NCBI GenBank assembly: GCA_946630645.1
Contig: CAMOZD010000089.1
Coordinates: 1 to 5,849 of the forward strand
Length of the DNA: 5,849 nucleotides
Direction: 5' to 3'
Origin: an uncultured Lachnospiraceae bacterium
GTDB lineage: Bacteria > Bacillota > Clostridia > Lachnospirales > Lachnospiraceae
The notes under the pieces were generated by a model, which saw only the letters and a program-made list of their open reading frames with translations, made no database searches and was not told the origin of the DNA. Positions 1 to 5,836 of this stretch are shown here, piece by piece (within the stretch, counting starts at the first letter, position 1; each line of letters opens with the position of its first letter). The translations under genes and the position numbers were made by a program.

Positions 1-9
1 ATGTCCCGG

Positions 10-816
10 TCAGTCAACAGAGAGCAGGATCCGGTCATTGTCCAGGCTCTGGCCCGCATTTTCCGCAAATCTGGCCAGCAGGTCTTCCACAGTCATGGAA
101 GCCCTCTCCTCTCCCTTCACGTCAAATACGATATTTCCCGCATCCATCATGAGAGTCCGGTTGCCCAGCTCCAGGGCCTGATGCATATTATGGGTAATCA
201 TGAGGCAGGTTATACCCTGCCTGGTCACAATCTCCCTGGTCAGCTCAAGGACTTTTTCTGCCGTAGCCGGGTCCAGGGCTGCCGTGTGCTCGTCAAGCAG
301 GAGCAGCTTGGGGGATACCAGGGTCGCCATCAGGAGGGTCAGTGCCTGTCTCTGCCCACCGGACAAGAGTCCCACCGGATTCCTCATCCTGTCTTCCAGC
401 CCCATACCCAAAAGAGCCAGTTTTTCACGGAACATGGCTTTTTCCTTTCTGGAAATACGACTGAAGGTGGCATAAGAATTCTTGGCAGTCCTCAGATAGG
501 CTATGGCCAGGTTCTCCTCGATGGTCATATGGGGGGCCGTACCCATGAGCGGGTCCTGGAAAAGCCTTCCTATATATCTGGACCGTTTGTGCTCAGGAAC
601 AAAGGTAATGTCCTGACCGTCCAGCTCCACGTAACCACTGTCCGTGAGTACAGAACCGCAGATACAGTTGAACATGGTGGACTTTCCGGCGCCGTTAGAA
701 CCTACCACAGTGGCAAAATCCCCCTTTTCCATATGGAGGGAAAGGTCACTGATGGCTTTCTTCTCATTGATGGTCCCCTCATTGAAGGTTTTACTGATAT
801 TGCTGATTCTTAACAT
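10..816 (-). CDS. trpZ: ABC transporter ATP-binding protein, TrpZ-like
   Basis: This is the ATPase that would power the importer encoded by the two genes upstream; it acts on the cytoplasmic face of the membrane. The 268-residue protein is a complete single ABC domain. Walker A is GSNGAGKST (residues 39-47), the Q-loop glutamine is at about 87 (LFQDP), the signature is LSGGQ (151-155), Walker B is LLLLDE (171-176) and the switch histidine is at 209 (ITHN). All catalytic motifs are intact, so it should be active. The ATG at 816 lies 15 bp after the permease stop, and a G-rich Shine-Dalgarno (GAGGGGG, with a second GGAG nearer the start) fills that gap, so translation is probably coupled. It is the last gene of the operon visible here; the stop is 9 bp from the window edge and no terminator can be seen. 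The protein contains no tryptophan. The fold is certain; the TrpZ assignment rests on the operon and its T-box. Confidence 0.93.
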   Translation of the reverse strand: MLRISNISKTFNEGTINEKKAISDLSLHMEKGDFATVVGSNGAGKSTMFNCICGSVLTDSGYVELDGQDITFVPEHKRSRYIGRLFQDPLMGTAPHMTIEENLAIAYLRTAKNSYATFSRISRKEKAMFREKLALLGMGLEDRMRNPVGLLSGGQRQALTLLMATLVSPKLLLLDEHTAALDPATAEKVLELTREIVTRQGITCLMITHNMHQALELGNRTLMMDAGNIVFDVKGEERASMTVEDLLARFAENAGQSLDNDRILLSVD

Positions 817-831
817 GACTCCAACCCCCTC

Positions 832-1785
832 TCAGACCTTGCTGCCACCGGGCCGTCCGCTCTTGCGGAGGGCCATGGCCGCCCTCCTCTTCCTGTAAGA
901 TACAAAAAGGCTTTTTACCTGAGGGGCAGCTATGGCAATGGCAACGATTATGGCGGACACCAGCTTAAAGGCCTCTGTAGGAACATTAAGCCTGAGCGCC
1001 AGGGATACGATAAAACGGTAGAGACAGGATCCCAGAACTACACAGATGATGCGCCAGAGCATCCTCCTGCGGCCTGAAATCGTCTCTCCAATGATGAGGG
1101 AGGCCAGGGCTATGGTTACCATACCCGTACCCAGATTGATGTCACAGGACTTATTGTACTGGCCGATCAAAGCTCCCGACAGACCTGTCAGGGCATTGGC
1201 CACACAGAGGCCGATGGTGATGGTGGCCACCGGATTAATGGAGGAGGCCTTGACCATGGCAGGACTGTCACCGGTAGCCCGGATGGCCAGACCCAGCCTG
1301 GTTCCCATGAACCACCAGATGGCCAGGGCAATCAGAGTGATCAGTATCAGTAAAATAACAATCCTGTACCAGCTCTGCCAGCCGGGGCTTTCACTGATTC
1401 CTTTAATCAGGGAGAAAAGCGTATCCGTTCCAAAAATAGATAAATTGGACGAAAATCCCATAACCGCCAGGTTTATGGTATATAGTCCCGTATTCACTAT
1501 AATACCGGCCAGGATGCTGGGGACACCCAGCCTGGTCTGCAGGGTTGCCGTGATGAAGCCGGAGCAGATTCCTGCCCCCATGGCTGCAAAAAGAGCCAGA
1601 ATCGGGTGGCCGGCAATGGTGACAACAGCACCGACAGCACAACCTAAGGTATAGCAGCCGTCTGTTGACAGATCACAGATATCCAGAATACTGAAACTGA
1701 TAAAAAGGGACAGGGCTACCAGGGAATATATTAAGCCCACCTCAATTGCTGTCTGAATGATTTCTACTGTAATAAAGCCAGTCAC
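832..1785 (-). CDS. trpY: ABC transporter permease, TrpY-like
   Basis: This is the membrane channel subunit of the importer, 317 residues, of the BPD_transp_2 (branched-chain amino acid/ribose-type) permease class. Long hydrophobic stretches run through most of the chain, for example residues 12-35, 45-80, 88-110, 141-160, 186-208, 221-234, 246-262 and 276-290. The segment GTRLGLAIRATGDSPAMVKA (161-180) matches the conserved cytoplasmic loop by which this permease class contacts its ATPase. The tail is basic and presumably cytoplasmic. The start codon is GTG at 1785, supported by a strong GGAGG 9 nt upstream and by the lack of a better-placed ATG. It lies 93 bp after the binding-protein gene and 15 bp before the ATPase gene. 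It carries five tryptophans, unlike its two partners. Permease identity is firm; tryptophan as substrate is inferred from the operon's Trp T-box and resemblance to trpXYZ. Confidence 0.92.
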   Translation of the reverse strand: MTGFITVEIIQTAIEVGLIYSLVALSLFISFSILDICDLSTDGCYTLGCAVGAVVTIAGHPILALFAAMGAGICSGFITATLQTRLGVPSILAGIIVNTGLYTINLAVMGFSSNLSIFGTDTLFSLIKGISESPGWQSWYRIVILLILITLIALAIWWFMGTRLGLAIRATGDSPAMVKASSINPVATITIGLCVANALTGLSGALIGQYNKSCDINLGTGMVTIALASLIIGETISGRRRMLWRIICVVLGSCLYRFIVSLALRLNVPTEAFKLVSAIIVAIAIAAPQVKSLFVSYRKRRAAMALRKSGRPGGSKV

Positions 1786-1811
1786 CTGCGTCTACCTCCG
1801 CTTCTAAATCC

Positions 1812-1837
1812 ATGGATGATTCAATAAAATCATCCAT
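1812..1837 (-). other. Intercistronic hairpin between trpX and trpY
   Basis: A perfect 10-bp inverted repeat, ATGGATGATT (1812-1821) and AATCATCCAT (1828-1837), encloses a 6-nt loop. A second, weaker 6-bp repeat, TTTGAA/TTCAAA (1858-1863 and 1871-1876), lies closer to the trpX stop. No T-run follows the main hairpin in the direction of transcription, so it is not a standard intrinsic terminator. By analogy with other importer operons it could protect the 3' end of the trpX message and keep the binding protein in excess over the permease. The pairing is seen; the role is inferred. Confidence 0.6.
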
Positions 1838-1878
1838 CAAAACATTTTCTAATAATATTTGAAAATAGTATTCAAAGA

Positions 1879-2961
1879 TTACTCTTCAAACTCCTTGGCT
1901 GTTGTTGTCTCATCCACTGCTGTACAATAGGGCTCGAAAGCCGCCTTAACCTCATCAAGATTATAGCCGATAGCCTCACAGATCTCCGTGTTGATTAAAG
2001 CGATACCATTGTCAAAGGTCTGGACCGGTGTGGATGCCGGATCACTGCCATTGACCAGAATATCTACAGCCATATCAGCCGTTGCTACACCAATGTTGGC
2101 ATAATCCACGCCATAACCACAGAAGGCACCGTTAAGAGCAAAAGAATCAGCGCCACAGTAGTGGGGGATTTTTGCCTCAGAGAATTTCTCAAAAATACCT
2201 AATTCTGCTGTCATGATAGTATTGTCTGTGGGAGTAAATACGGCGTCAACCCCCTCCGCTACCAGGGCGTCTGCCGCCGCTGCAACCTCATCATTGGTTG
2301 TGCCGGTCTTCTCCACATACTTGATTCCTTTTTCATCAAGAAATGCTTTGGCATCGGCGATCGGCTGCCTGGAAGCATCCTCGCTGTTTGAGTAGAGCAG
2401 GCCTACGTATTTTGTATCCGGTTTAGCCGCGAAAATCAGATTCATAATGGCTTCTGTATTGAGCATGTCAGAGGTTCCTGTAATATTGGCCCCAGGCGCC
2501 TCCATACTATCTACCAGCTTGGCGCCTACAGGATCAGAAACAGCGGAAAATACGATGGGTATCTCCTTATCTTCTGTGGCACTCTGCATAATCTGGGCCG
2601 TGGGGGTAGCGATGGGGATGATCAGGTCCACCTCATCGGCAATGAGAGAACTGGCAATCTGATTTAAATCTGAGCCATTCCCCTGGCCATTGTAAACATA
2701 GTTCTCATAATCAAAGTCTACACCCAGTTCCTCCTGCTTGGCGTCCAGTTCCTTCTTAATATTATTTTCAATCCGGTTAAGAGAAGCATCATCCACATAT
2801 TTAACGATACCAATCTTATAGGAAGTCCCATTTCCATCCTGGGAAGCGGCAGAACTCTCCTCCTGCCCGGCTCCGGCTGATCCTCCGCAAGCTGCCAAGG
2901 CTGCCGTCATGGCACATGTCATCATAATCACTGTCAGCTTTCTAAACATACCCTTTTTCAT
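1879..2961 (-). CDS. trpX: ABC transporter substrate-binding lipoprotein, TrpX-like
   Basis: This is the extracellular, membrane-anchored binding protein that captures the substrate for the permease. The 360-residue precursor begins with a lipoprotein signal peptide: basic MKKGMFRK, a hydrophobic core, then the lipobox LAAC with the lipidated cysteine at residue 25. A Gly/Ser/Glu-rich linker (26-47) follows. The mature domain starts at about YKIGIVKYVDD (48-58) and has the two-lobe layout of the ABC_sub_bind (PF04392) family. Typical family segments are IPIATPTAQ (about 115-123), VFSAVSDPVGAKLV (137-150), ITGTSD (160-165) and FTPTDNTI (242-249). The ATG at 2961 has AGGAGG 9 nt upstream. It is the first gene after the T-box leader, as in trpXYZ operons. 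The whole precursor contains no tryptophan, which suits a protein made when tryptophan is scarce. The binding-protein call is very strong. Specificity for tryptophan, rather than an analogue, is inferred from the UGG specifier in the leader. Confidence 0.94.
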   Translation of the reverse strand: MKKGMFRKLTVIMMTCAMTAALAACGGSAGAGQEESSAASQDGNGTSYKIGIVKYVDDASLNRIENNIKKELDAKQEELGVDFDYENYVYNGQGNGSDLNQIASSLIADEVDLIIPIATPTAQIMQSATEDKEIPIVFSAVSDPVGAKLVDSMEAPGANITGTSDMLNTEAIMNLIFAAKPDTKYVGLLYSNSEDASRQPIADAKAFLDEKGIKYVEKTGTTNDEVAAAADALVAEGVDAVFTPTDNTIMTAELGIFEKFSEAKIPHYCGADSFALNGAFCGYGVDYANIGVATADMAVDILVNGSDPASTPVQTFDNGIALINTEICEAIGYNLDEVKAAFEPYCTAVDETTTAKEFEE

Positions 2962-2970
2962 ATTAGCTGT

Positions 2971-2976
2971 CCTCCT
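2971..2976 (-). promoter_or_regulatory. Ribosome binding site of trpX
   Basis: A perfect AGGAGG on the minus strand lies 9 nt before the ATG of the binding-protein gene. It fixes that start and puts the lipoprotein signal peptide exactly at the N-terminus. It sits about 80 nt beyond the T-box terminator, so leader control acts by transcription termination, not by hiding this site. Confidence 0.8.
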
Positions 2977-3059
2977 GCTAAAAAATAATCTTCCAAATTC
3001 CTGAAAAGCTCAGGTTTTAAGGATGGTTGATAGCCTCATCCCGCCTTTCCTGTCTGAAT

Positions 3060-3098
3060 AAAAAACGACTCCTGTCCCTGACTTCGGGACAAAAGCCG
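3060..3098 (-). terminator. T-box-controlled intrinsic terminator
   Basis: On the minus strand CGGCTTTTGTCCC (3098-3086) pairs along its full 13 bases, including three G-U pairs, with GGGACAGGAGTCG (3078-3066) around a 7-nt loop. TTTTTT (3065-3060) and ATT follow at once. This is the default off-state, formed when charged tRNA-Trp does not stabilise the antiterminator. Confidence 0.93.
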
Positions 3099-3133
3099 CT
3101 GAATAAACAGAAACTCCTGCGATACCACCCAAA
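3083..3133 (-). promoter_or_regulatory. T-box antiterminator with 7-nt tRNA-binding bulge
   Basis: Helix A1 is TTTGGG (3133-3128) paired with CCCGAA (3088-3083). The unpaired bulge is TGGTATC (3127-3121). Helix A2 is GCAGGAG (3120-3114) paired with CTTTTGT (3095-3089). The two helices abut on the 3' side, so the bulge is exactly 7 nt, as in known T-boxes. The UGGU part would pair with the NCCA end of the uncharged tRNA. The bulge reads UGGUAUC where the consensus is UGGNACC, a one-base variant. The 3' arms overlap the 5' arm and loop of the terminator, so the two folds exclude each other. Confidence 0.88.
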
Positions 3134-3407
3134 TTGGCCCTGAGGCCCTCTCCAGTATTTGCACAACGTGATGCATACCCGATTGATAACGGATGGGATT
3201 CCCGGCGGCGCCTAATAGGACCGGCCGGACCATTCCCACTACTGATTACAAAAAATATTCTCAGGGAAAATGCTTTCCGGTACCGGATCTTTTCAGACCG
3301 CACCTCGTAAGTCCATTCACCGGGAATAACCAGCTGCAATTCCACCAGCTGCAGCTCTCTTTATGGCATAGCCCCCGGCTACTACTCTTCGTCAAAGGTT
3401 TGAGAGC

Positions 3408-3436
3408 ATTATAGCACGTCATCATGAATATTTCAA
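3408..3436 (-). promoter_or_regulatory. Sigma-A-type promoter of the T-box/trp transporter operon
   Basis: On the minus strand the -35 box TTGAAA (3436-3431) matches the consensus at five of six positions. The -10 box TATAAT (3413-3408) is perfect, and the spacer is 17 bp. Transcription should start near the A at 3401, only a few bases before the conserved Stem I sequence, as expected for a T-box leader. The -35 box is 5 bp from the end of the 34-bp repeat array. A strong constitutive promoter fits control by the downstream riboswitch. Confidence 0.88.
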
Positions 3437-3440
3437 ACCC

Positions 3441-3536
3441 TTTTCCCTGGTATTCTGCCAACCTGGCCAGATACTTTTCCCTGGCATTCTGCCAACCTGG
3501 CCAGATACTTTTCCCTGGCATTCTGCCAACCTGGCC
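3441..3536. repeat. 34-bp tandem direct repeats, 2 full and 1 partial copy
   Basis: Copies lie at 3441-3474, 3475-3508 and 3509-3536, the last cut to 28 bp. They are head to tail without spacers. The only difference in the shared part is T at 3451 where the other copies have C (3485, 3519). Each unit has a 5-bp hairpin, TGGCA-TTC-TGCCA, and full units also carry the palindrome CTGGCCAG. The array begins 5 bp after the metallopeptidase stop and ends 5 bp before the -35 box of the trp operon promoter. No T-run follows the hairpins on the minus strand. They may act as a weak processing or stability element for the proA transcript, or may simply be slippage repeats; the function is unknown. Confidence 0.9.
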
Positions 3537-3541
3537 TGTCT

Positions 3542-4159
3542 TTATCCGGTCATGCGGCCTATGATTTCTGAGCCATTCTTTTTCAACCAGTCCCTCCTCC
3601 TGCGGTAATCGGGCAAAACACTGGCCACATGATCCCAGAAGCGGGGAGAATGATTCATTTCCAACCGGTGGCATAATTCATGAACCACCACATAGTCCTG
3701 GATTTCAGGGGGTGTCAGCATCAACAGGCAATTATAATTTAAATATCCCTTGGCAGAACAGCTTCCCCACCTGCTTTTCTGGTTGCGGATAGTAATCCTG
3801 CCATAGCTGACACCGAGAATCCCGGCAAAATAAGCTGTCCTGGCAGGAAGAACCTCTAAGGCCTTCCGGGCCAGGTTCTGGATCTCCTCCCCGCTGAGCC
3901 GGCCCTGGCCAGCCTGCCGGGCCCGGTCTCTCTCAGACCTGCGCTGTTCCTGAAGCACCAGCTTACCGGCAATCCATTCCTCTTTTTCCCGGAGAAATCT
4001 CCTTACTTCCTGCTCGGGCATAAGCCAGGGGGCCCGGACAATGATCTCACCGTCCCTGCTGATCTCCAGACTCATAGTCTTTCTTCCGCTCCTGATCAGG
4101 CGTACCTGATAAGACTTCCAGCCTATGAACTTCTCTGTTTTCTCATATGAACGGGCCAT
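3542..4159 (-). CDS. YgjP-family (DUF45) zinc metallopeptidase-like protein
   Basis: A 205-residue protein with the layout of the YgjP/DUF45 (PF01863, M48-related) family, predicted cytoplasmic zinc-dependent hydrolases of uncertain substrate. The zinc site is visible: HELCH (160-164), an HExxH motif giving two histidine ligands and the catalytic glutamate 161, then NHS with His170 and FWDHV after it. The family hallmark SRWGSCSAKG (129-138) precedes it, and the N-terminal half has the usual basic strand-rich start (YQVRLIRSGRKTMSLEI). There is no signal peptide or membrane segment. The ATG at 4159 has AGAGG about 9 nt upstream. The gene starts 30 bp after the proA stop in the same direction, so both probably share a transcript; no functional link to proline synthesis is evident. 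Length is slightly under the family norm but no key part is missing. Family is firm; the substrate is unknown. Confidence 0.92.
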   Translation of the reverse strand: MARSYEKTEKFIGWKSYQVRLIRSGRKTMSLEISRDGEIIVRAPWLMPEQEVRRFLREKEEWIAGKLVLQEQRRSERDRARQAGQGRLSGEEIQNLARKALEVLPARTAYFAGILGVSYGRITIRNQKSRWGSCSAKGYLNYNCLLMLTPPEIQDYVVVHELCHRLEMNHSPRFWDHVASVLPDYRRRRDWLKKNGSEIIGRMTG

Positions 4160-4189
4160 CCTGCTATCCCTCTTTCTATAGTTTTCCGG

Positions 4190-5470
4190 TCACTGCAAAT
4201 CTTTAAAATGGAATTCCTTCTTTCCCTCGGCATAATCTCCAACAATCTGCCCATGACCATATATCCGGTACTTATAAGTCATCAGACCCTCAAGCCCCAC
4301 AGGCCCCCGGGCATGGATCTTACCGGTACTGATTCCAACCTCAGCTCCAAAACCATAACGGAAACCATCGGCAAATCTGGTAGAACAATTCTGGTATACA
4401 CCGGCTGAATCAACCATCTGCATAAAATATTCCGCCGCCTCCTGATCCTCCGTCAAAATAGCGTCCGTATGATGGGAGCCAAAAGTATTAATATGTTCTA
4501 CGGCTTCCTCTGTATTTTCCACCAGCTTAATAGAAATAACAAGTTCAAGATACTCTGTATCAAACTCCTCCTCAGCCATGGTCTCACAGCCAATCATATC
4601 CGCCACTTCCTTACTTCCACGGATTTTAACCTGGTTTTTCTCCAGTTCTTCCTTCAAAGAAGGCAGGAAAGTCTCAGCGATATCCCTGTGGATCAAAAGA
4701 GTTTCCACCGCATTACAAGCCGCCGTGTACTGAGTCTTAGCATCGATGATAATGGGAAGGGCCTGGACCAGGTCCGCCGCCTTATCCACATAGATATGGC
4801 AGACTCCGTCCGCATGACCCATGACCGGAATCTTGGTATTATTCATAATATATTGGACAAACCGGTTGGAACCCCTGGGAATCAACAGGTCCACATCCCT
4901 GTCACACTGCAAAAGCTCATCAATCTCATTATGCAGTTCGGCCTGAACCAGACACCCCTCCGGCAGACCAGCCTTAATTACACTTTCATAAATCACACGG
5001 AAAAGAACCCTGTTCGTCCGGGCCGTCTCCTTACCCCCCTTAAGCAGGGCACAGTTACCACTCTTGATACAAAGGGAGGAAATCTGCACAAGCGCATCCG
5101 GACGCGCCTCAAATATAACACCGATCACACCAATGGGACAGGAAATCCTCTTAAGAATCAATCCCTCATCCATTTGCCGGTAAAGCTGGACCTTACCCAC
5201 CGGATCCGGCAGAGCAATCAGCTGGTCAATACCATCAATAACAGACTTCAGTTTCCCTTCATCAAACTTCAGCCTCTTATAGACGGCATCAGAAATATTG
5301 TTTTCCCTGGCCTGACGGAGATCCTCCTCATTCGCCGCAAAAATATCCGCCTTAGCAGCAGCCAGAGCAAGGCCCACCTCTCTCAAGGCCCCATTCCGCT
5401 CCTCATTGGTCATGGCAGCCAATTTAGGGGCAGCCAGCTTCATTCTCCTCGCCTCTTGTCTGATATTCAT
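4190..5470 (-). CDS. proA: Glutamate-5-semialdehyde dehydrogenase (gamma-glutamyl phosphate reductase)
   Basis: Catalyses the second step of proline synthesis: NADPH-dependent reduction of gamma-glutamyl phosphate, made by ProB, to glutamate-5-semialdehyde, which cyclises to pyrroline-5-carboxylate. It is a cytoplasmic enzyme of the aldehyde dehydrogenase superfamily. At 426 residues it has the full family length. Recognisable segments are the cofactor-domain stretch PIGVIGVIFEARPDA (112-126), KSGNCALLKGGKE (136-148), LLIPRGSNRFV (195-205), the catalytic cysteine in TAACNAVETLLIH (Cys252), FGSHHTDAI (330-338), and the conserved C-terminal block from STRFADGFRYGFGAEVG (363-379) to HARGPVGLEGL (386-396). 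The ATG at 5470 has AAAGGAG 6 nt upstream. No proB is seen in the 379 bp upstream, so if the usual proB-proA pairing holds it must be beyond the window or elsewhere. The metallopeptidase gene follows 30 bp downstream. No good promoter was found upstream. Confidence 0.97.
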   Translation of the reverse strand: MNIRQEARRMKLAAPKLAAMTNEERNGALREVGLALAAAKADIFAANEEDLRQARENNISDAVYKRLKFDEGKLKSVIDGIDQLIALPDPVGKVQLYRQMDEGLILKRISCPIGVIGVIFEARPDALVQISSLCIKSGNCALLKGGKETARTNRVLFRVIYESVIKAGLPEGCLVQAELHNEIDELLQCDRDVDLLIPRGSNRFVQYIMNNTKIPVMGHADGVCHIYVDKAADLVQALPIIIDAKTQYTAACNAVETLLIHRDIAETFLPSLKEELEKNQVKIRGSKEVADMIGCETMAEEEFDTEYLELVISIKLVENTEEAVEHINTFGSHHTDAILTEDQEAAEYFMQMVDSAGVYQNCSTRFADGFRYGFGAEVGISTGKIHARGPVGLEGLMTYKYRIYGHGQIVGDYAEGKKEFHFKDLQ

Positions 5471-5630
5471 AACAGGCTCCTTTCTTAATCTCTTCTTATT
5501 AAATTCACTATCTTATCTAAATCTTTTCCTAATCCTATTCACACATCTCCCGGCCCGGAACCACCGCCCAAAACCCTGCCCTGGCACCAGGCAGAGACTA
5601 ACCCCCGCCAGGCAGGCGAGTTGAGATCGA
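5471..5630. other. proA upstream region, no gene recognised
   Basis: The first 80 bp beside proA are AT-rich and, on the minus strand, purine-rich; they hold the proA Shine-Dalgarno but no promoter I can defend. A TAAGAT (5515-5510) resembles a -10 box but has no matching -35. From about 5550 the composition turns GC-rich. There is a hairpin at 5577-5593 (TGCC-TGG against CCAGGCA, one bulged C) and a 4-bp hairpin CGCC/GGCG around 5606-5618. The octamer CCAGGCAG is repeated at 5587-5594 and 5608-5615. Open frames here are short and lack plausible protein features. Confidence 0.5.
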
Positions 5631-5805
5631 GGCGCGAAAAAAATCCTCGTGGTTAATCCAGCGGTACAGACATTTTTTCTCTGGAGATATCCTAGCTGAA
5701 AAGCCTTTTCCCAAGCAGGCTATAAAATGGTTTCATGTTTTAGATACCTATGGGAAATAAAACATGGCGTAAGTACCGAGGATTTTCCAAGCAGTCTTTA
5801 GCGCC
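5631..5805 (-). ncRNA. Candidate structured non-coding RNA, family unassigned
   Basis: This gene-free block folds on itself with many perfect pairings. GGCGC (5631-5635) pairs with GCGCC (5801-5805) and AAAATCCTCG (5640-5649) with CGAGGATTTT (5777-5786), closing the domain. Inside are the hairpin TGG/CCA (5650-5660), a short stem GTAC (5664-5667) with GTAC (5773-5776), the hairpin AGCCT/AGGCT (5702-5721) and the 9-bp hairpin CATGTTTTA/TAAAACATG (5734-5766). The loops of the last two contain TTTCCCA (5707-5713) and TGGGAAA (5751-5757), which can pair over 7 bases as kissing loops. The strand is uncertain. Minus is preferred because the closing stem then runs straight into a T7 tract (5643-5637), like an intrinsic terminator. 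Known clostridial structured RNAs such as the raiA motif are worth testing, but I cannot recognise the family. It may instead be part of the leader of proA. Confidence 0.55.
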
Positions 5806-5820
5806 GGGCAGCATGTCTGA

Positions 5821-5836
5821 GCCTGCTTTAGCAGGC
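5821..5836. other. Perfect 6-bp hairpin at right edge
   Basis: GCCTGC (5821-5826) and GCAGGC (5831-5836) flank the tetraloop TTTA. An outer GCAG (5808-5811) can pair with CTGC (5842-5845), suggesting a larger stem that may continue past the window. There is no T-run in view on either side, so it is not called a terminator. It could be the end of a gene unit lying to the right, or an outer domain of the candidate RNA next to it. Confidence 0.45.

Larger units (their letters stand above)
3058..3401 (-). promoter_or_regulatory. T-box riboswitch leader, tryptophan-specific (UGG specifier)
   Basis: Leader RNA that reads the charging state of tRNA-Trp and switches the trpXYZ-like operon on when the tRNA is uncharged. 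In minus-strand order the T-box landmarks are: the Stem I base GACGAAGAGTAGTA (3393-3380); the stem GCCGGGGG (3379-3372) pairing with TTCCCGGT (3326-3319); the AGAGAG bulge (3360-3355); the distal loop GGTGGAA (3346-3340); and the specifier segment GAA-TGG-A, with TGG at 3315-3313 reading as a Trp codon. A Stem II region follows, then a small Stem III hairpin (GGCC/GGCC, 3147-3136), the T-box antiterminator (3133-3083) and an intrinsic terminator (3098-3060). About 100 nt separate the terminator from the trpX start. The riboswitch call is very strong. The Trp specifier is strong because the paired stem ends right before GAA-TGG. An overlapping frame through this region looks spurious. Confidence 0.93.

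Noticed and set aside
1..813. Long plus-strand open frame (about 270 codons) opposite the ATPase gene
   Set aside because: It mirrors the complete ATPase on the other strand, where every ABC motif is intact. Its own translation has no recognisable domain and no ribosome binding site is in view.
3276..3287. 12-bp palindrome TCCGGTACCGGA as an operator site
   Set aside because: It lies inside the transcribed T-box leader, in the Stem II region, and is more likely part of RNA structure than a protein-binding site.
3010..3345. Minus-strand open frame of 111 codons between the promoter and trpX
   Set aside because: It runs straight through Stem I, the antiterminator and the terminator of the T-box; its codons are explained by the RNA structure and it has no domain features.
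3441..3536. CRISPR array
   Set aside because: The 34-bp units are directly head to tail with no unique spacers, and no cas genes are near.
3261..3674. Minus-strand open frame of 137 codons spanning the 34-bp repeats
   Set aside because: It overlaps the end of the metallopeptidase gene in another frame and the T-box leader. Its repetitive middle is just the DNA repeat translated.
4469..5488. Long plus-strand open frame (339 codons) opposite proA
   Set aside because: proA on the other strand is unmistakable with all motifs. The antisense translation is low-complexity and without domains.
5554..5565. Second T-box (proline-type) upstream of proA, suggested by GGTGGTTCCGGG on the minus strand
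   Set aside because: The motif differs from UGGNACC at a key base, and no terminator with a U-tract lies between it and proA. No Stem I landmarks were found upstream.
5631..5805. 6S RNA
   Set aside because: 6S RNA is one long rod with a central bubble; the block here has several side hairpins and a loop-loop pairing, which does not fit.
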